Positions 9,060-18,540 of a stretch of 64,000 nucleotides of DNA are shown in pieces. Source of the stretch: Lunatimonas sp. (lineage in GTDB: Bacteria; Bacteroidota; Bacteroidia; Cytophagales; Cyclobacteriaceae); NCBI RefSeq assembly GCF_020832325.1, contig NZ_JAFIEU010000008.1:1-64000 (forward strand), read 5' to 3'. Position 1 is the first letter of the stretch, and every line of letters starts with the position of its first letter. The translations under genes were made by a program, and so were the position numbers. Below the pieces are notes generated by a model, which saw only the letters and a program-made list of their open reading frames with translations, made no database searches and was not told where the DNA came from.

Positions 9060-9404
9060 TTACTGGGACGGTTTAATTTGGAGCGGTGTGCCGTCGAAAG
9101 CCACTCCACTCCATCCATACCGCATAAAATTCCGAATATTTTGGTGGTCATTGCCCTCCAGATTTTTCAGCACATCGGTGCGATAATAGTCCCCAAATAA
9201 CTGGAGGGTAGTTTCTGCATCCAAGCCCTGTTGTTGTGCAAAAAACAGAAGTTTACAGCTTCCGTTATTCTGACCTGCCTCATTGACTGTATCTCCGTTC
9301 GTAAACCGGGTAGGGCGGAATTCATAATGTGCATCGATATGGGCAATCACCTCAGAAAAGGTAATTTCTTGAGGATTTTGACGAATTTGGTCCAAGAGAT
9401 TCAT
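9060..9404 (-). CDS. HopJ-family protein
   Basis: The protein has 114 aa, matching the short HopJ type III effector-like family in length and signature: N-terminal FSEVIAHIDAHYEF, the central FTNGDTVNEAGQNNGSCKLLFFAQ, then FGDYYRTDVL and IRNFMRYGWSGVAFDG. HopJ was named from Pseudomonas effectors, but homologues occur in many bacteria with no type III secretion, including this one, so an ordinary cytoplasmic role is more likely. There is no signal peptide. It is a single gene converging with polA. Confidence 0.85.
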   Translation of the reverse strand: MNLLDQIRQNPQEITFSEVIAHIDAHYEFRPTRFTNGDTVNEAGQNNGSCKLLFFAQQQGLDAETTLQLFGDYYRTDVLKNLEGNDHQNIRNFMRYGWSGVAFDGTPLQIKPSQ

Positions 9405-9467
9405 GTGTTTTTAGGGTAAAGATACGGAAAGAACACGAAGCTCGCCGAAGGAAGGAACAACTTTTGT

Positions 9468-10925
9468 CTATACAAGCAAGTCATGCACTACCCTGCCGGC
9501 CACATCGGTAAGCCGGAACCGCCTACCTAAATGCTTATAGGTTAACTTCTCGTGGTCCAAACCGAGTTGGTGCAGCATGGTAGCATGAAAATCATGTACG
9601 TGGACAGGGTCTTTGACTATATTGTAGCTAAAGTCGTCGGTTTCGCCATACACAAGACCGGGCTTGGTGCCTCCACCTGCCATCCAGATGCTAAAGCAGC
9701 GGGGATGGTGGTCCCTGCCGTAGTTTCCTTTGGTAATGGGTCCCTGGCTGAAACAGGTACGGCCAAATTCACCACCCCAGACGACCAGGGTTTCGTCCAA
9801 TAAGCCCCGCTGCTTTAAGTCCAATACCAACGCCGCCGAGGCCCTATCCACATCTTTCGCCTGCCCTGTGATTTCCTTTGGCAAATTTACGTGCTGATCC
9901 CAACCCTGATGATAAAGCTGCACAAACCGGACACCACCTTCGGAAAGTTTCCGTGCCATCAGGCAGTTGGCGGCGAATGTACCGGGGGTTAGGCAGTCCT
10001 CCCCGTACATATCGATAACCGATTGGGGCTCCTTACTGATGTCCAGCGTCTCCGGTACAGCTGTCTGCATGCGGTAGGCCATCTCGTACTGCTGTATTTT
10101 GGCAGCGATCTCCGGATCATGCAATTCCTCGTAGGACCATTGATTTAGCTGTGCCAGCTTGTCCAACATCTCCCTGCGATCATCCCTGCCCATGCCCTTG
10201 GGATCCCTCAGGTATAGCACGGGATCCTCACCGGACCCGAACTGTACTCCTTGGTGTATTGGATCTAAAAATCCATTGGACCAAAGCTTGGCATATACGC
10301 CTTGGCTATTGCCCTTTCCACGGGAAATCAGTACAGTAAAGGCAGGAAGGTTGCTGTTTTCGCTCCCCAGACCATAGCTTAGCCAAGATCCCATACTGGG
10401 ACGGTTGCCCTGCTGGGCTCCTGTCTGAAAGAATGTAAGGGCTGGATCGTGATTGATGGCCTCGGTATGCATGGATTTCACGATGCAGAGCTCGTCCACA
10501 ATCTTGGCGGTATAGGGAAAAAGGTCGCTTACCCAGGTACCGGATGCACCGTATTGCTTGAAGCCGGTAAAAGAGCCTACCAATGGCAGGCCTCCCGGTT
10601 GGTTGGCCGTGAAGCCAGTTAGGCGCTGACCGCCTCGTACGTCCTCCGGTAGGTTTTCTCCCACCATTTTCTCTAGCAAGGGTTTGTAATCGAAGGATTC
10701 CAACTGAGAAGGTGCTCCGTTTTGGAACAGGTAAATCACCCGTTTGGCCTTGGGCGCAAAGTCAGGAATGCCCGAAAAGGGCAAACGCTCGGGTGCTGCC
10801 GACTGTTTAAAAAGATCCGGTATCAATAAGGATCCCAAGGCAACTCCTCCCAGTCCAAGGCTCACTTTTGAGAGAAACCTTCTCCGGGTTTGATTTAGTT
10901 GGTATTCGGTCAGTTCCTTGGACAT
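9468..10925 (-). CDS. DUF1501 family protein with Tat signal
   Basis: The protein has 485 aa. The N-terminus carries a twin-arginine signal (TRRRFLSKVSLGLGGVALGS), so it is exported folded. The body matches DUF1501, a family distantly related to the alkaline phosphatase/sulfatase superfamily: RVIYLFQNGAPSQLESFDYKP, MHTEAINHDPALTFFQTG, GRDHHPRCFSIWMAGGG and HDFHATMLHQLGLDH supply conserved His and Asp. The enzymatic activity is not established. The stop of the DUF1549/DUF1553 gene is 3 bp upstream, so the two are translated as a unit, the standard arrangement in Planctomycetes. This is the last gene of the sigma-FecR-SusC-SusD run. Confidence 0.9.
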   Translation of the reverse strand: MSKELTEYQLNQTRRRFLSKVSLGLGGVALGSLLIPDLFKQSAAPERLPFSGIPDFAPKAKRVIYLFQNGAPSQLESFDYKPLLEKMVGENLPEDVRGGQRLTGFTANQPGGLPLVGSFTGFKQYGASGTWVSDLFPYTAKIVDELCIVKSMHTEAINHDPALTFFQTGAQQGNRPSMGSWLSYGLGSENSNLPAFTVLISRGKGNSQGVYAKLWSNGFLDPIHQGVQFGSGEDPVLYLRDPKGMGRDDRREMLDKLAQLNQWSYEELHDPEIAAKIQQYEMAYRMQTAVPETLDISKEPQSVIDMYGEDCLTPGTFAANCLMARKLSEGGVRFVQLYHQGWDQHVNLPKEITGQAKDVDRASAALVLDLKQRGLLDETLVVWGGEFGRTCFSQGPITKGNYGRDHHPRCFSIWMAGGGTKPGLVYGETDDFSYNIVKDPVHVHDFHATMLHQLGLDHEKLTYKHLGRRFRLTDVAGRVVHDLLV

Positions 10926-10928
10926 GGC

Positions 10929-13274
10929 TTAGGATCGATTAATGGTTTCTTCTAAATTATAGAGTGCGGTGATCACCTGCATGAGGGCTGCGGTGGTAAT
11001 GGGATCGATCTCTTCCTCGATCGGGTATTCTCCCACGTCCAGCAGTTCGTTGGCCTGGTCTAGTGACGTGGCAGCCAGCCTGCTGTGGTAATAATCCAAG
11101 AGCAATGCTTTCTCCTTTTCTTTGGGGTGGCGGCAAACGATCACCCGAAATGCCCTGCTGATTTTATCTTCCACCGACGAGGGTTCCAATTCGAGGCGAG
11201 AGGCAAAAACCCGGGAGGCCTCCAAAACGGTCGGATCGTTCATCATCACCAATGCCTGTAGTGGGGTGTTCGTATTGCCTCGCTCCACCTCGCATTGATC
11301 CCGGTTACTGGCATCGAAAATAAGCATGAAAGGAGGTGGAACCGTTCTTTTGACAAAGTTGTATAAACCCCTGCGGTACAAAGCAGCCCCAGTGTCCTGT
11401 TTGTATTCGGATAGGGTGGATCCCCCGGCCGTAGCTCCTTCCCAAAGCCCGGGAGGCTGATAGGGTTTCACACTAGGCCCGCCCAGTTGCTGCACGAGCA
11501 GACCACTAGATGCCAATACCATATCCCGGATAAATTCTGCCTTCAAGTGTTGCCGGGAAAACCGGGTAAGGTAGGTATTCTCTGGGTCTGATTCCATTCG
11601 TTGTCGATCGGCAACGACCGACTGCCTAAAGGTAGCCGAAGTGACCAATTGCCGCATTAGGCGCTTGATATTCCAGCCGTTTTCCATAAAATCACGCGCC
11701 AGCCAATCCAGTAGTTCTGGATGGCTGGGGAGCTCACCCTGCATTCCAAAGTCACCCGGAGTATTGACAATTCCACGGCCAAAAACGTCCTTCCATATCA
11801 GGTTTACAAATACCCGCGCGGTGAGGGGATTTTGGGGATCAAACAGCCAATCCACGAGGCCAAGGCGGTTTGGAGGGGTGGAAGACGGAAACGACAATAT
11901 GGCCTCTGGCGTGGCCGGAAAAACCTCTTCGCCGTAGGCATCGAATATGCCCCGTTCGCGGACATGGTTTTTACGCAGCGTATCCAATTCCCCCATCACC
12001 GAGACGATCAGTCGGGCCGTATCCTGCTTGTTGACAAAGGACAGGACGGAGTGCACATCTTCGTCCGTGATTTCCATCAATGGCTTTTTCGCATAGGATG
12101 CGGATGTGCCGACTAGGGGGTCAATGGGTGTGGTCGTGGTTCGTCGCTCGTCAATATTATTAAAAAACGAAAACAGCTCGTAATACTCCTTTTGGGAAAT
12201 GGGATCGTACTTGTGGTCGTGGCAGGCGGCACATTCTAACGTAATCCCAAGCAAAGCCTTGCCGAGTGTATTGGTGCGATCGGCCACGTAGGTCACACGG
12301 TACTCTTCCTCGTCGATGGCTCCTTCCTCGGTGATTTTGTGGTTTCGATTAAACCCGGTTGCCAGGAGTTGCTCTTTGGTGGGGTCAGGGAGTAAGTCGC
12401 CGGCCAGTTGCCAACGGATAAAGGTGTCGTAGGGCAGGTTTTGGTTGAACGCATGGATCACCCAGTCCCGCCATGGCCATTGGGTTCGTAGGTTGTCCAA
12501 CTGGTAGCCGTAGGAATCGGCATATCGGGCCACATCCATCCACAGCAGGGCCATGCGCTCGCCATAGGCTGGGGAATCCAGCAACTCATCGACCAAGCGT
12601 TCATAGGCGTCCTCCCGTTTATCTGACAGAAATGTTTCCATGCGTGCCAAGTCGGGAGGCAGACCGGTCAGCTCAAAATTTACCCTACGCAACAGGCGTT
12701 CCCGGTCAGCGACCGGATTGGGTGTCAGGCCGAGGGACTCCTGTTTGTGCAGTACAAAGAAATCGATGGCATTTTGGGGCCAGGCTTTGTTTTTTACGGT
12801 TGGTATTTCAGGTTTTTGTGGGGGTACAAATGCCCAGTGCTTCTCGTACGTTGCCCCTTGCTTGATCCAGGTTTCAATTAGCTTTTTTTGGTGGGATGTG
12901 AGTGTCAGGTGGGAAGAAGGGGGAGGCATCACTTCCATTTCATCTGAAGAGAAGATACGGTTCCAAACCTCCGATTCCCGGGGTTTGCCGGGCACAATGC
13001 CGTATTTGCCGGGGTTTTCGGCCAAGGTGCTGTAGGCAGCGTCGGCCAGGTCTAGCCGAAGGCCCGCTTCCCGCTTGTTGGCATCTGGCCCATGGCAGGC
13101 AAAGCAGTTGTCTGAAAGGATGGGGCGGATATGGAAATTGTAGCTGATCACCTGAGGGATCTCCTCTGTACGGGAAGAAGTACTCCGGTCGCAGGACAAC
13201 ATACCCCAAACCATCAGGTAGATGGCGGAGCAGATGGGCAATAGTTGGAATAGTTTGGGATGCGGGATTGTCAT
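10929..13274 (-). CDS. DUF1549/DUF1553 lipoprotein with c-type cytochrome motifs
   Basis: The protein has 781 aa from the ATG at 13274, which starts a lipoprotein signal (lipobox around MLSC). A longer frame to 13370 would read through a 16-bp inverted repeat and lacks a signal. Domain order is a PSCyt1-type haem motif CFACH (in NCFACHGPDANKREAGLRLD), a DUF1549 domain (IDFFVLHKQESLGLTPNP, LLRRVNFELTGLPP), a second CxxCH (CAACHDHKYDPIS), and DUF1553 (LARDFMENGWNIKRLMRQLV, FVKRTVPPPFMLIFDASNR). Each CxxCH could bind covalent haem. It is coupled to the DUF1501 gene. The substrate is unknown; oxidation of an imported or surface-bound compound is inferred from the haem motifs. Confidence 0.9.
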   Translation of the reverse strand: MTIPHPKLFQLLPICSAIYLMVWGMLSCDRSTSSRTEEIPQVISYNFHIRPILSDNCFACHGPDANKREAGLRLDLADAAYSTLAENPGKYGIVPGKPRESEVWNRIFSSDEMEVMPPPSSHLTLTSHQKKLIETWIKQGATYEKHWAFVPPQKPEIPTVKNKAWPQNAIDFFVLHKQESLGLTPNPVADRERLLRRVNFELTGLPPDLARMETFLSDKREDAYERLVDELLDSPAYGERMALLWMDVARYADSYGYQLDNLRTQWPWRDWVIHAFNQNLPYDTFIRWQLAGDLLPDPTKEQLLATGFNRNHKITEEGAIDEEEYRVTYVADRTNTLGKALLGITLECAACHDHKYDPISQKEYYELFSFFNNIDERRTTTTPIDPLVGTSASYAKKPLMEITDEDVHSVLSFVNKQDTARLIVSVMGELDTLRKNHVRERGIFDAYGEEVFPATPEAILSFPSSTPPNRLGLVDWLFDPQNPLTARVFVNLIWKDVFGRGIVNTPGDFGMQGELPSHPELLDWLARDFMENGWNIKRLMRQLVTSATFRQSVVADRQRMESDPENTYLTRFSRQHLKAEFIRDMVLASSGLLVQQLGGPSVKPYQPPGLWEGATAGGSTLSEYKQDTGAALYRRGLYNFVKRTVPPPFMLIFDASNRDQCEVERGNTNTPLQALVMMNDPTVLEASRVFASRLELEPSSVEDKISRAFRVIVCRHPKEKEKALLLDYYHSRLAATSLDQANELLDVGEYPIEEEIDPITTAALMQVITALYNLEETINRS

Positions 13275-13287
13275 TTTTGTGCTTGTT

Positions 13288-13321
13288 TTCTGGCACCGTT
13301 CCAAATGGAACGGTGCCAGAA
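13288..13321. repeat. Perfect 16-bp inverted repeat upstream of the DUF1553 gene
   Basis: Arms 13288-13303 and 13306-13321 are exact reverse complements (core TGGCACCGTTCCA) separated by AA. The structure lies 14 nt before the DUF1553 start and 93 nt after the susD stop. Neither side carries a T tract, so it is not a standard terminator. It may be a transcription-factor operator or an RNA hairpin close to the ribosome-binding region. Confidence 0.85.
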
Positions 13322-13413
13322 TTAAAGAATTCGTATAATCTCGAATTGGGCCTAAGTTAACCAAAAACACGGATAGTGGAATAGTCCTTTTTGTTTATCC
13401 GGGTTTTAATTGG

Positions 13414-14946
13414 CTAATAACCTGGGTTTTGCTCTAGATCCCCTATTCTTACTTCTCTTAAGGGAATTGGAAATAATAGTCGTTCAGGCGTAACGTTGTA
13501 GCTAACTTCTGGTAGGTATGCCTGGCCTTGATAGAAATTTTTTAGATAAACCCCGTGTGCATTCATGACTTCTATTGCTTTTCCGGTTCGCACTAGATCT
13601 AGCCATCTTTTGTTCTCAAAGGCTAATTCTACACGTCTTTCCTTTGCGATAACTTCCCTAAGTGTGGCCTGATTGGTGGTTGTAACCTCACCCAATCCTG
13701 CCCTTGTTCTAACGCGGTTTAGGTATTCCAGAGCCTCTGATGATTTATTTTGTTCGTTTAGCGCTTCAGCAAGAGATAGCAGTGCCTCTGCAAACCGGTA
13801 AACCGGAAAATTATCGTCGGTATTTCTTTCCAACGAATGGGGATTTCGGTATTTGTTAATGAAGAGGTAAGATCTCTTCCCCGGCGTAGGAACGTAGTTA
13901 ACGGGACTTTTTAACGTTTCGATAAACATGTTACCAATCTGCCCGGTTCCTTCGACTACACCAATAGACGCCTCCAATCTTAAATCTCCAGGTTCATAAG
14001 CGTCCTTCATTTCAAAAGTCGGCGTGTTCCATCCCCCTCCTTGAAGATTTTGTGAGGGGATTCCCGTAATCAAGCTAACATTTGCAGAAAGCGGAATAAA
14101 ATTATAAAGAAATTCGCTTTGTTGTCCTTGATTTCCTTGCTGAAATTGTACTTCGAAGATAGATTCAACGCTATTTTTGTTGTTCAGTCTATATATGTTA
14201 TTATAATTGTTTAGTAAAGAATATCCCATACCCAAAACTTGTTTCAATTGGTCTTCGGATTTGGGATAATCTTTCATGGTCAAATAGACGTCGGCCAATA
14301 GCATTCGAGCAGCTCCTTGGGTTGCTCGTCCACTTTGTGGAAAGGACGGTGGGCTAAGTTTTTGAATTGCGTTTTCCAAATCCCTTATAATTGCTTGGTA
14401 AACCTCATTTACAGTAGATCGGGGCAGATATGCATCCGATGCACCTCTGACAGGGGATAAGTAAAGCGGTACGCCACCAAAATACCTGACCAAGTCGAAG
14501 TAGAATAAGGCTCTCAAGAAACTTGCCTGCCCTTCGATTCGATCCTTTGCCTCTTGCGAAAAAGAGCCGTCTTGAATAGTGCCGAGAATTTCGTTGGCTC
14601 GCGCGATACCCACATAACAGGAGTTATATTTATTTGCCACAAGACCACTGTTTACATCGTCCATAAAAAAATCTGCATATTCCCGTTCTACAAATCCGGT
14701 GCCTCTATTGGTGATATTGAATTCTAGGTGGGTGTTGTCAGATCTCATTTCGCCCATTACCCACGCTGGTATTGATCCGTGGGTCGCCCGTAGAGAAGCA
14801 TAGGCACCGACCAATGCCTGATTAAAATGTGCCTCTGTTTGATAGAAATTACCTGATGTGATGGAGCTTTCTGGTACAAGATTCAGAAAATCGTCCGAAC
14901 AAGACGCCATCATCGTCGATATAATAAATATAATTATCCTTTTCAT
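13414..14946 (-). CDS. SusD/RagB-family outer-membrane lipoprotein
   Basis: The protein has 510 aa. The signal with lipobox MMASC is at residues 11-15, followed by SDDFLNLVPESSITSGNFYQTEAHFNQALVGAYASLR, the classic SusD start. TPR-like helices and the C-terminal block (AEALLSLAEALNEQN, EYLNRVRTRAGL, ERRVELAFENKRWLDLVRTG, LFPIPLREV) complete the family pattern. SusD caps the SusC barrel and binds the ligand at the cell surface. The gene lies 109 bp after susC on the same strand, with a structured repeat (14973-15041) in between that could set the susC:susD ratio. The ligand cannot be read from sequence. Confidence 0.95.
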   Translation of the reverse strand: MKRIIIFIISTMMASCSDDFLNLVPESSITSGNFYQTEAHFNQALVGAYASLRATHGSIPAWVMGEMRSDNTHLEFNITNRGTGFVEREYADFFMDDVNSGLVANKYNSCYVGIARANEILGTIQDGSFSQEAKDRIEGQASFLRALFYFDLVRYFGGVPLYLSPVRGASDAYLPRSTVNEVYQAIIRDLENAIQKLSPPSFPQSGRATQGAARMLLADVYLTMKDYPKSEDQLKQVLGMGYSLLNNYNNIYRLNNKNSVESIFEVQFQQGNQGQQSEFLYNFIPLSANVSLITGIPSQNLQGGGWNTPTFEMKDAYEPGDLRLEASIGVVEGTGQIGNMFIETLKSPVNYVPTPGKRSYLFINKYRNPHSLERNTDDNFPVYRFAEALLSLAEALNEQNKSSEALEYLNRVRTRAGLGEVTTTNQATLREVIAKERRVELAFENKRWLDLVRTGKAIEVMNAHGVYLKNFYQGQAYLPEVSYNVTPERLLFPIPLREVRIGDLEQNPGY

Positions 14947-14972
14947 GTTTCTATATTTTGCTTTTAAGTGGT

Positions 14973-15041
14973 CACATGGAATCTCGCAAATTTACTAGTC
15001 ATCCCAGTGTGTGACGGCTACGTCATGCTCGATTTCATCTT
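14973..15041 (-). repeat. Structured intergenic repeat, copy A (between susC and susD)
   Basis: This 69-bp unit aligns without gaps to 24302-24370 and 58899-58967. The half nearest the susC stop (CAGTGTGTGACGGCTACGTC onward) is identical, while the middle section has diverged. On the minus strand it starts 15 nt after the susC stop and ends 27 nt before the susD ATG. It contains the small hairpin TGACG-gcta-CGTCA, and the ends can pair imperfectly. Confidence 0.85.
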
Positions 15042-15055
15042 CTTACTACATGTTG

Positions 15056-18000
15056 TTAGAAATTAAAATTAATACCTAAAGCATAGGTTCTAGGAACAGG
15101 GTAGGGGCTGACGTCCATCCCCTCTCGAAGACCATTAAGGCCCTGCAAACTAGCTTCTGGGTTTGCTCCTTTGTACCTTGTAAGCACGAGGGCTTGCTGG
15201 ACACTGGCAAACACTCTTGCTGATTTTAGGTATTGGTTTATTGTTGGTATAGTGTAACCCAAAGTGAAATTTTTCACTGTGAGATGCGATGCATCTAAAG
15301 CAAGACGATCTTGAACTACCCTTGGGAATGCAGTCGTCCCTGAAAGGGATCGACCTATTATCCCTTCTCCTGGATTCTCGAGCGACCTCCATCGGTTAGC
15401 CATGTATTTTTCTACATTGAAGATCCCCTCCAGGGTCTCTGTCCATTCTGCAAGCGCATAGTACATTTTTCCTCCGTAGGATCCTGACATTACGATGTTC
15501 ATGTCGAAATTTTTGTAGGTAAAGCTGTTGTTAAGGCCGAAGAAAAATTTTGGGTTGGGATTACCTATATATGTTTTGTCATCAACGTCGATGATTCCAT
15601 CGCCATTTATATCTTTAAATCGGATAGTTCCAACTCTTGAAGTGACATGCTTTGGCTGTGAGTCAAATTCCTCTTGGGTCATATAGATGCCATCAAAGAC
15701 ATATCCGTAGAATTGGCCTATCGGCCTGCCAACCTCTGTCTTCCAGATAGCGGTTCCATAGTCTCCAATACCTCCTATGGGTGTGTTGTTTGTTCCTAAT
15801 TGGATGACCCGATTTCTATTGAATGAAATGTTAAAATCGGAATTCCAGGTAAATGAATTGCTTCTTAAAACCCTTGCGTTTATTCCAAATTCATAGCCCC
15901 AGAAATGAAATTCGCCTATATTATCCTGAATATTTGAAAACCCTGTTCCTGTTGGTATGTCGACCTGGTATAACATATTCGTAGTTCTCTTGTCGTAAAA
16001 ATCAAGCACGAGAGATATTCGATCATCAAAGAGCCCGATATCTAAACCTATATCGGTACCGATTGTGGTTTCCCATGTCAGAAACGGATTTCCAAGAGAG
16101 ATTGGGCTTCTCCCTTGAACCAGGGCATTTGAAAAGACATAATTGGTAGAAGCAATATTCCCGAATTGACTGTAGTTACCGATATTGAAGTTTCCAGCGT
16201 GGCCATATTCTGCCCTCAGTTTGAGGTAACTGACTTTTGGTAGGCCCATTGCGAAATTTTCGTCTGAAATGATCCAGCCACCGGATACAGAAGGAAAGGT
16301 ACCCCATCGGTTTTCTGATCCGAACCGGGAAGAGCCATCTCTTCGAGCCGATACTGACAGTAGGTATTTTCCTTTGTAGTTGTAATTGATTCGGCTAAAC
16401 ATCGATAATAAAGACCATTCGGAGACATTACTATTCCCATATCGAATAGCCGCTGCATCAATCCAACTTACCTCGTCGTCCGGAAAATCGGTGCCCGTCA
16501 AGGTGTTGTTTTCCATCCGGTATTTCTGGGCAGAATATCCAGCTATCGCATCAATGGAGTGGTCCTTTATCTTTTTTGTATAGTTCAGCGTGTTTTCAGT
16601 AAGCCATGAATCATAGGTCTGGGTTCCATAGGAAGCTGTAGCTAACCTCGGAGGAGCCGCAAATATCCCTCCCGAAGTGGATGGGTTGAATACTCTTCGT
16701 TTGCTTGCGCCCAAATCAATGGATACTAAACTTTTGAAAGTAAAATCGGAAAGTAGGTTTGCTTCAAAAAAAGCATTTGAAAGCAACCTAACCGTAGCAG
16801 AACGGTCGAAAGTTTCGAGCATCGTTTTTTTCCAGTTGGGAAACGTAAATAGCCCTGGGCCGGTAAAGCTGAGCTTTTGGTTTCCATTTTCATCGACGTC
16901 ATAGGGAGAAAATATCGGCGGCGTGATAATAGCTGCATAAAGAATATTATAAAACCCATCAGTTGCCTGATTTTTACTTGTCTGGTAGGTAGGTGCCAGG
17001 TTTACACCTACCTTCATGTTGTTGTTTATCTTGTATTCGTTGTTGGTACGAAGGGAGAACCGGTTAAAGCCTGTATTGATTACTGCTCCCCGTTCCTCAA
17101 AATAGCCAACCGTCGTTGCCGAGCTAAAGTTGTCTTTGTTGGCCATGAAGGAAAGGTTGTAGCTATTTTGGGTACCTCCTTGCAGCAGTTCGTCGTACCA
17201 GTCGATGTCCGGGCCGTCCCAGGCTTCGGGGTTTTGGTACAACTCTGGAATTCCGCCAGTGAACCCTTCATATCGGATCCTATCTTCATAAATGGCTTTT
17301 CGGTCAGCTAAAAATTCTCTTGAATTCATAAGCTTTGCCCTCCCTCGCTGCGGAACCTGCGTGACCCCCTGAATCACATTTACCTGAACAGCAGTCTGGC
17401 CGGATTTTGCTTGCTTTGTTGTAATCAGAACAACGCCGTTCGCCGCCCTTGATCCGTATAGTGCTGCAGCCGACGCCCCTTTTAGCACAGAAAAGCTTTC
17501 TATCTCGTTAGGGTTTATATTATTTATGTCACCGACTATAGGGAAACCGTCCACCACAAACAAAGGGTTGTTGCCGGCGTTGATGGAAGCTGCGCCCCTA
17601 ATCCTGATGGCCATTCCTCCTCCGGGCGTACCGGATGCCTGGCTTATTTGCACTCCTGCGATTCGTCCTTGAAGCTTTTGTGCAAATTGACCCACCGGTT
17701 GGTCTTCAAGTTGAGTTGCTTCCAACGTCGCTACCGAGCCTGTCACTTCACGTTGAAGCTGCGTACCATACCCTATTACGACGACCTCCTGCAAAGCGGA
17801 CATGTCCTCTTGCATCACAATATCTATTACACTCCTCCCTCCAATCGATACCCGTTGGCTTTCAAAACCGATAAAGGAAAAAACCAAGGTAGCACTTTCA
17901 TATACCCGTAATGAGTACTTGCCGTCAATATCTGTTGCCGTACCAATTGGAGTGCCGGGAACTGAGACTGTTACACCGGGAAGTGGTTCACCTTTTGCAT

Positions 18001-18430
18001 CCACTACCCGACCAGATACCACTACATCTACTACCTCATTAGCCATCACAACCGGCTCGCTGGTGCTGGATGGTTTTTTGACGTGGATATTTTGGTTCAC
18101 CTGCAAAAATTCTAGATCCACCTGCTGGGCGACTTCGACTAATAGCTGATACAACGTTTGCTGACGACGTTCTAATGAAACTGAGATAGTTTTGTTGATC
18201 TCGTGATTGGTATAAACGAAATTGTAACCAGTCTCCTTTTCTATTTTTGAAAGGGCAGATTTTAATGGAACATCATCAAAACCGATGGAAATAGTCACTT
18301 CATCGATGCCTTTGACTTGGGCATTCCCGCTTTCTGCAAGTAAAAAACTCATGGAAAGACATTGGCAGAGCAGTATGGGAATTATTCGTTTGGTCATATT
18401 GAGTACGTAAAATAGTACTATCTTTTTCAT
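15056..18430 (-). CDS. SusC/RagA-family TonB-dependent transporter with STN signalling domain
   Basis: The protein has 1124 aa from the ATG at 18430; an ATG at 18397 is an alternative. After the signal peptide comes a secretin/TonB N-terminal (STN) domain (DVPLKSALSKIEKETGYNFVYTNHE), which signals to FecR, then a CarboxypepD_reg-like domain (VSGRVVDAKGEPLPGVTVSVPGT). The plug carries LQEVVVIGYGTQ and the SusC hallmark RIRGAASINAGNNPLFVVDGFPI. The rest is a long 22-strand barrel ending in NFNF. It imports a ligand across the outer membrane with SusD using TonB energy. The STN domain fits the upstream sigma/FecR pair: substrate binding should release the sigma factor and raise expression of this operon. 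Confidence 0.96.
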   Translation of the reverse strand: MKKIVLFYVLNMTKRIIPILLCQCLSMSFLLAESGNAQVKGIDEVTISIGFDDVPLKSALSKIEKETGYNFVYTNHEINKTISVSLERRQQTLYQLLVEVAQQVDLEFLQVNQNIHVKKPSSTSEPVVMANEVVDVVVSGRVVDAKGEPLPGVTVSVPGTPIGTATDIDGKYSLRVYESATLVFSFIGFESQRVSIGGRSVIDIVMQEDMSALQEVVVIGYGTQLQREVTGSVATLEATQLEDQPVGQFAQKLQGRIAGVQISQASGTPGGGMAIRIRGAASINAGNNPLFVVDGFPIVGDINNINPNEIESFSVLKGASAAALYGSRAANGVVLITTKQAKSGQTAVQVNVIQGVTQVPQRGRAKLMNSREFLADRKAIYEDRIRYEGFTGGIPELYQNPEAWDGPDIDWYDELLQGGTQNSYNLSFMANKDNFSSATTVGYFEERGAVINTGFNRFSLRTNNEYKINNNMKVGVNLAPTYQTSKNQATDGFYNILYAAIITPPIFSPYDVDENGNQKLSFTGPGLFTFPNWKKTMLETFDRSATVRLLSNAFFEANLLSDFTFKSLVSIDLGASKRRVFNPSTSGGIFAAPPRLATASYGTQTYDSWLTENTLNYTKKIKDHSIDAIAGYSAQKYRMENNTLTGTDFPDDEVSWIDAAAIRYGNSNVSEWSLLSMFSRINYNYKGKYLLSVSARRDGSSRFGSENRWGTFPSVSGGWIISDENFAMGLPKVSYLKLRAEYGHAGNFNIGNYSQFGNIASTNYVFSNALVQGRSPISLGNPFLTWETTIGTDIGLDIGLFDDRISLVLDFYDKRTTNMLYQVDIPTGTGFSNIQDNIGEFHFWGYEFGINARVLRSNSFTWNSDFNISFNRNRVIQLGTNNTPIGGIGDYGTAIWKTEVGRPIGQFYGYVFDGIYMTQEEFDSQPKHVTSRVGTIRFKDINGDGIIDVDDKTYIGNPNPKFFFGLNNSFTYKNFDMNIVMSGSYGGKMYYALAEWTETLEGIFNVEKYMANRWRSLENPGEGIIGRSLSGTTAFPRVVQDRLALDASHLTVKNFTLGYTIPTINQYLKSARVFASVQQALVLTRYKGANPEASLQGLNGLREGMDVSPYPVPRTYALGINFNF

Positions 18431-18540
18431 ATCTTTGGGAAGGTTTATTGTAACATATATTGACATTGTTGCGATAGACGCCGCCCAGTGGATCTGTGGA
18501 TTTGGTCGTTTACATTCCACTTGGCTGGCTTACTGAGTAG

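Noticed and set aside
9060-9404. HopJ gene as evidence for a type III secretion effector
   Set aside because: The family is widespread in bacteria without type III secretion, and no secretion genes are nearby.
9552-13147. Several plus-strand frames of 60-130 codons opposite the DUF1501 and DUF1553 genes
   Set aside because: They are antisense to well-supported genes, lack promoters and signatures, and have the composition expected of shadows.
13288-13321. Inverted repeat as a rho-independent terminator after susD
   Set aside because: There is no T tract on either strand; it is kept as an operator or leader hairpin instead.
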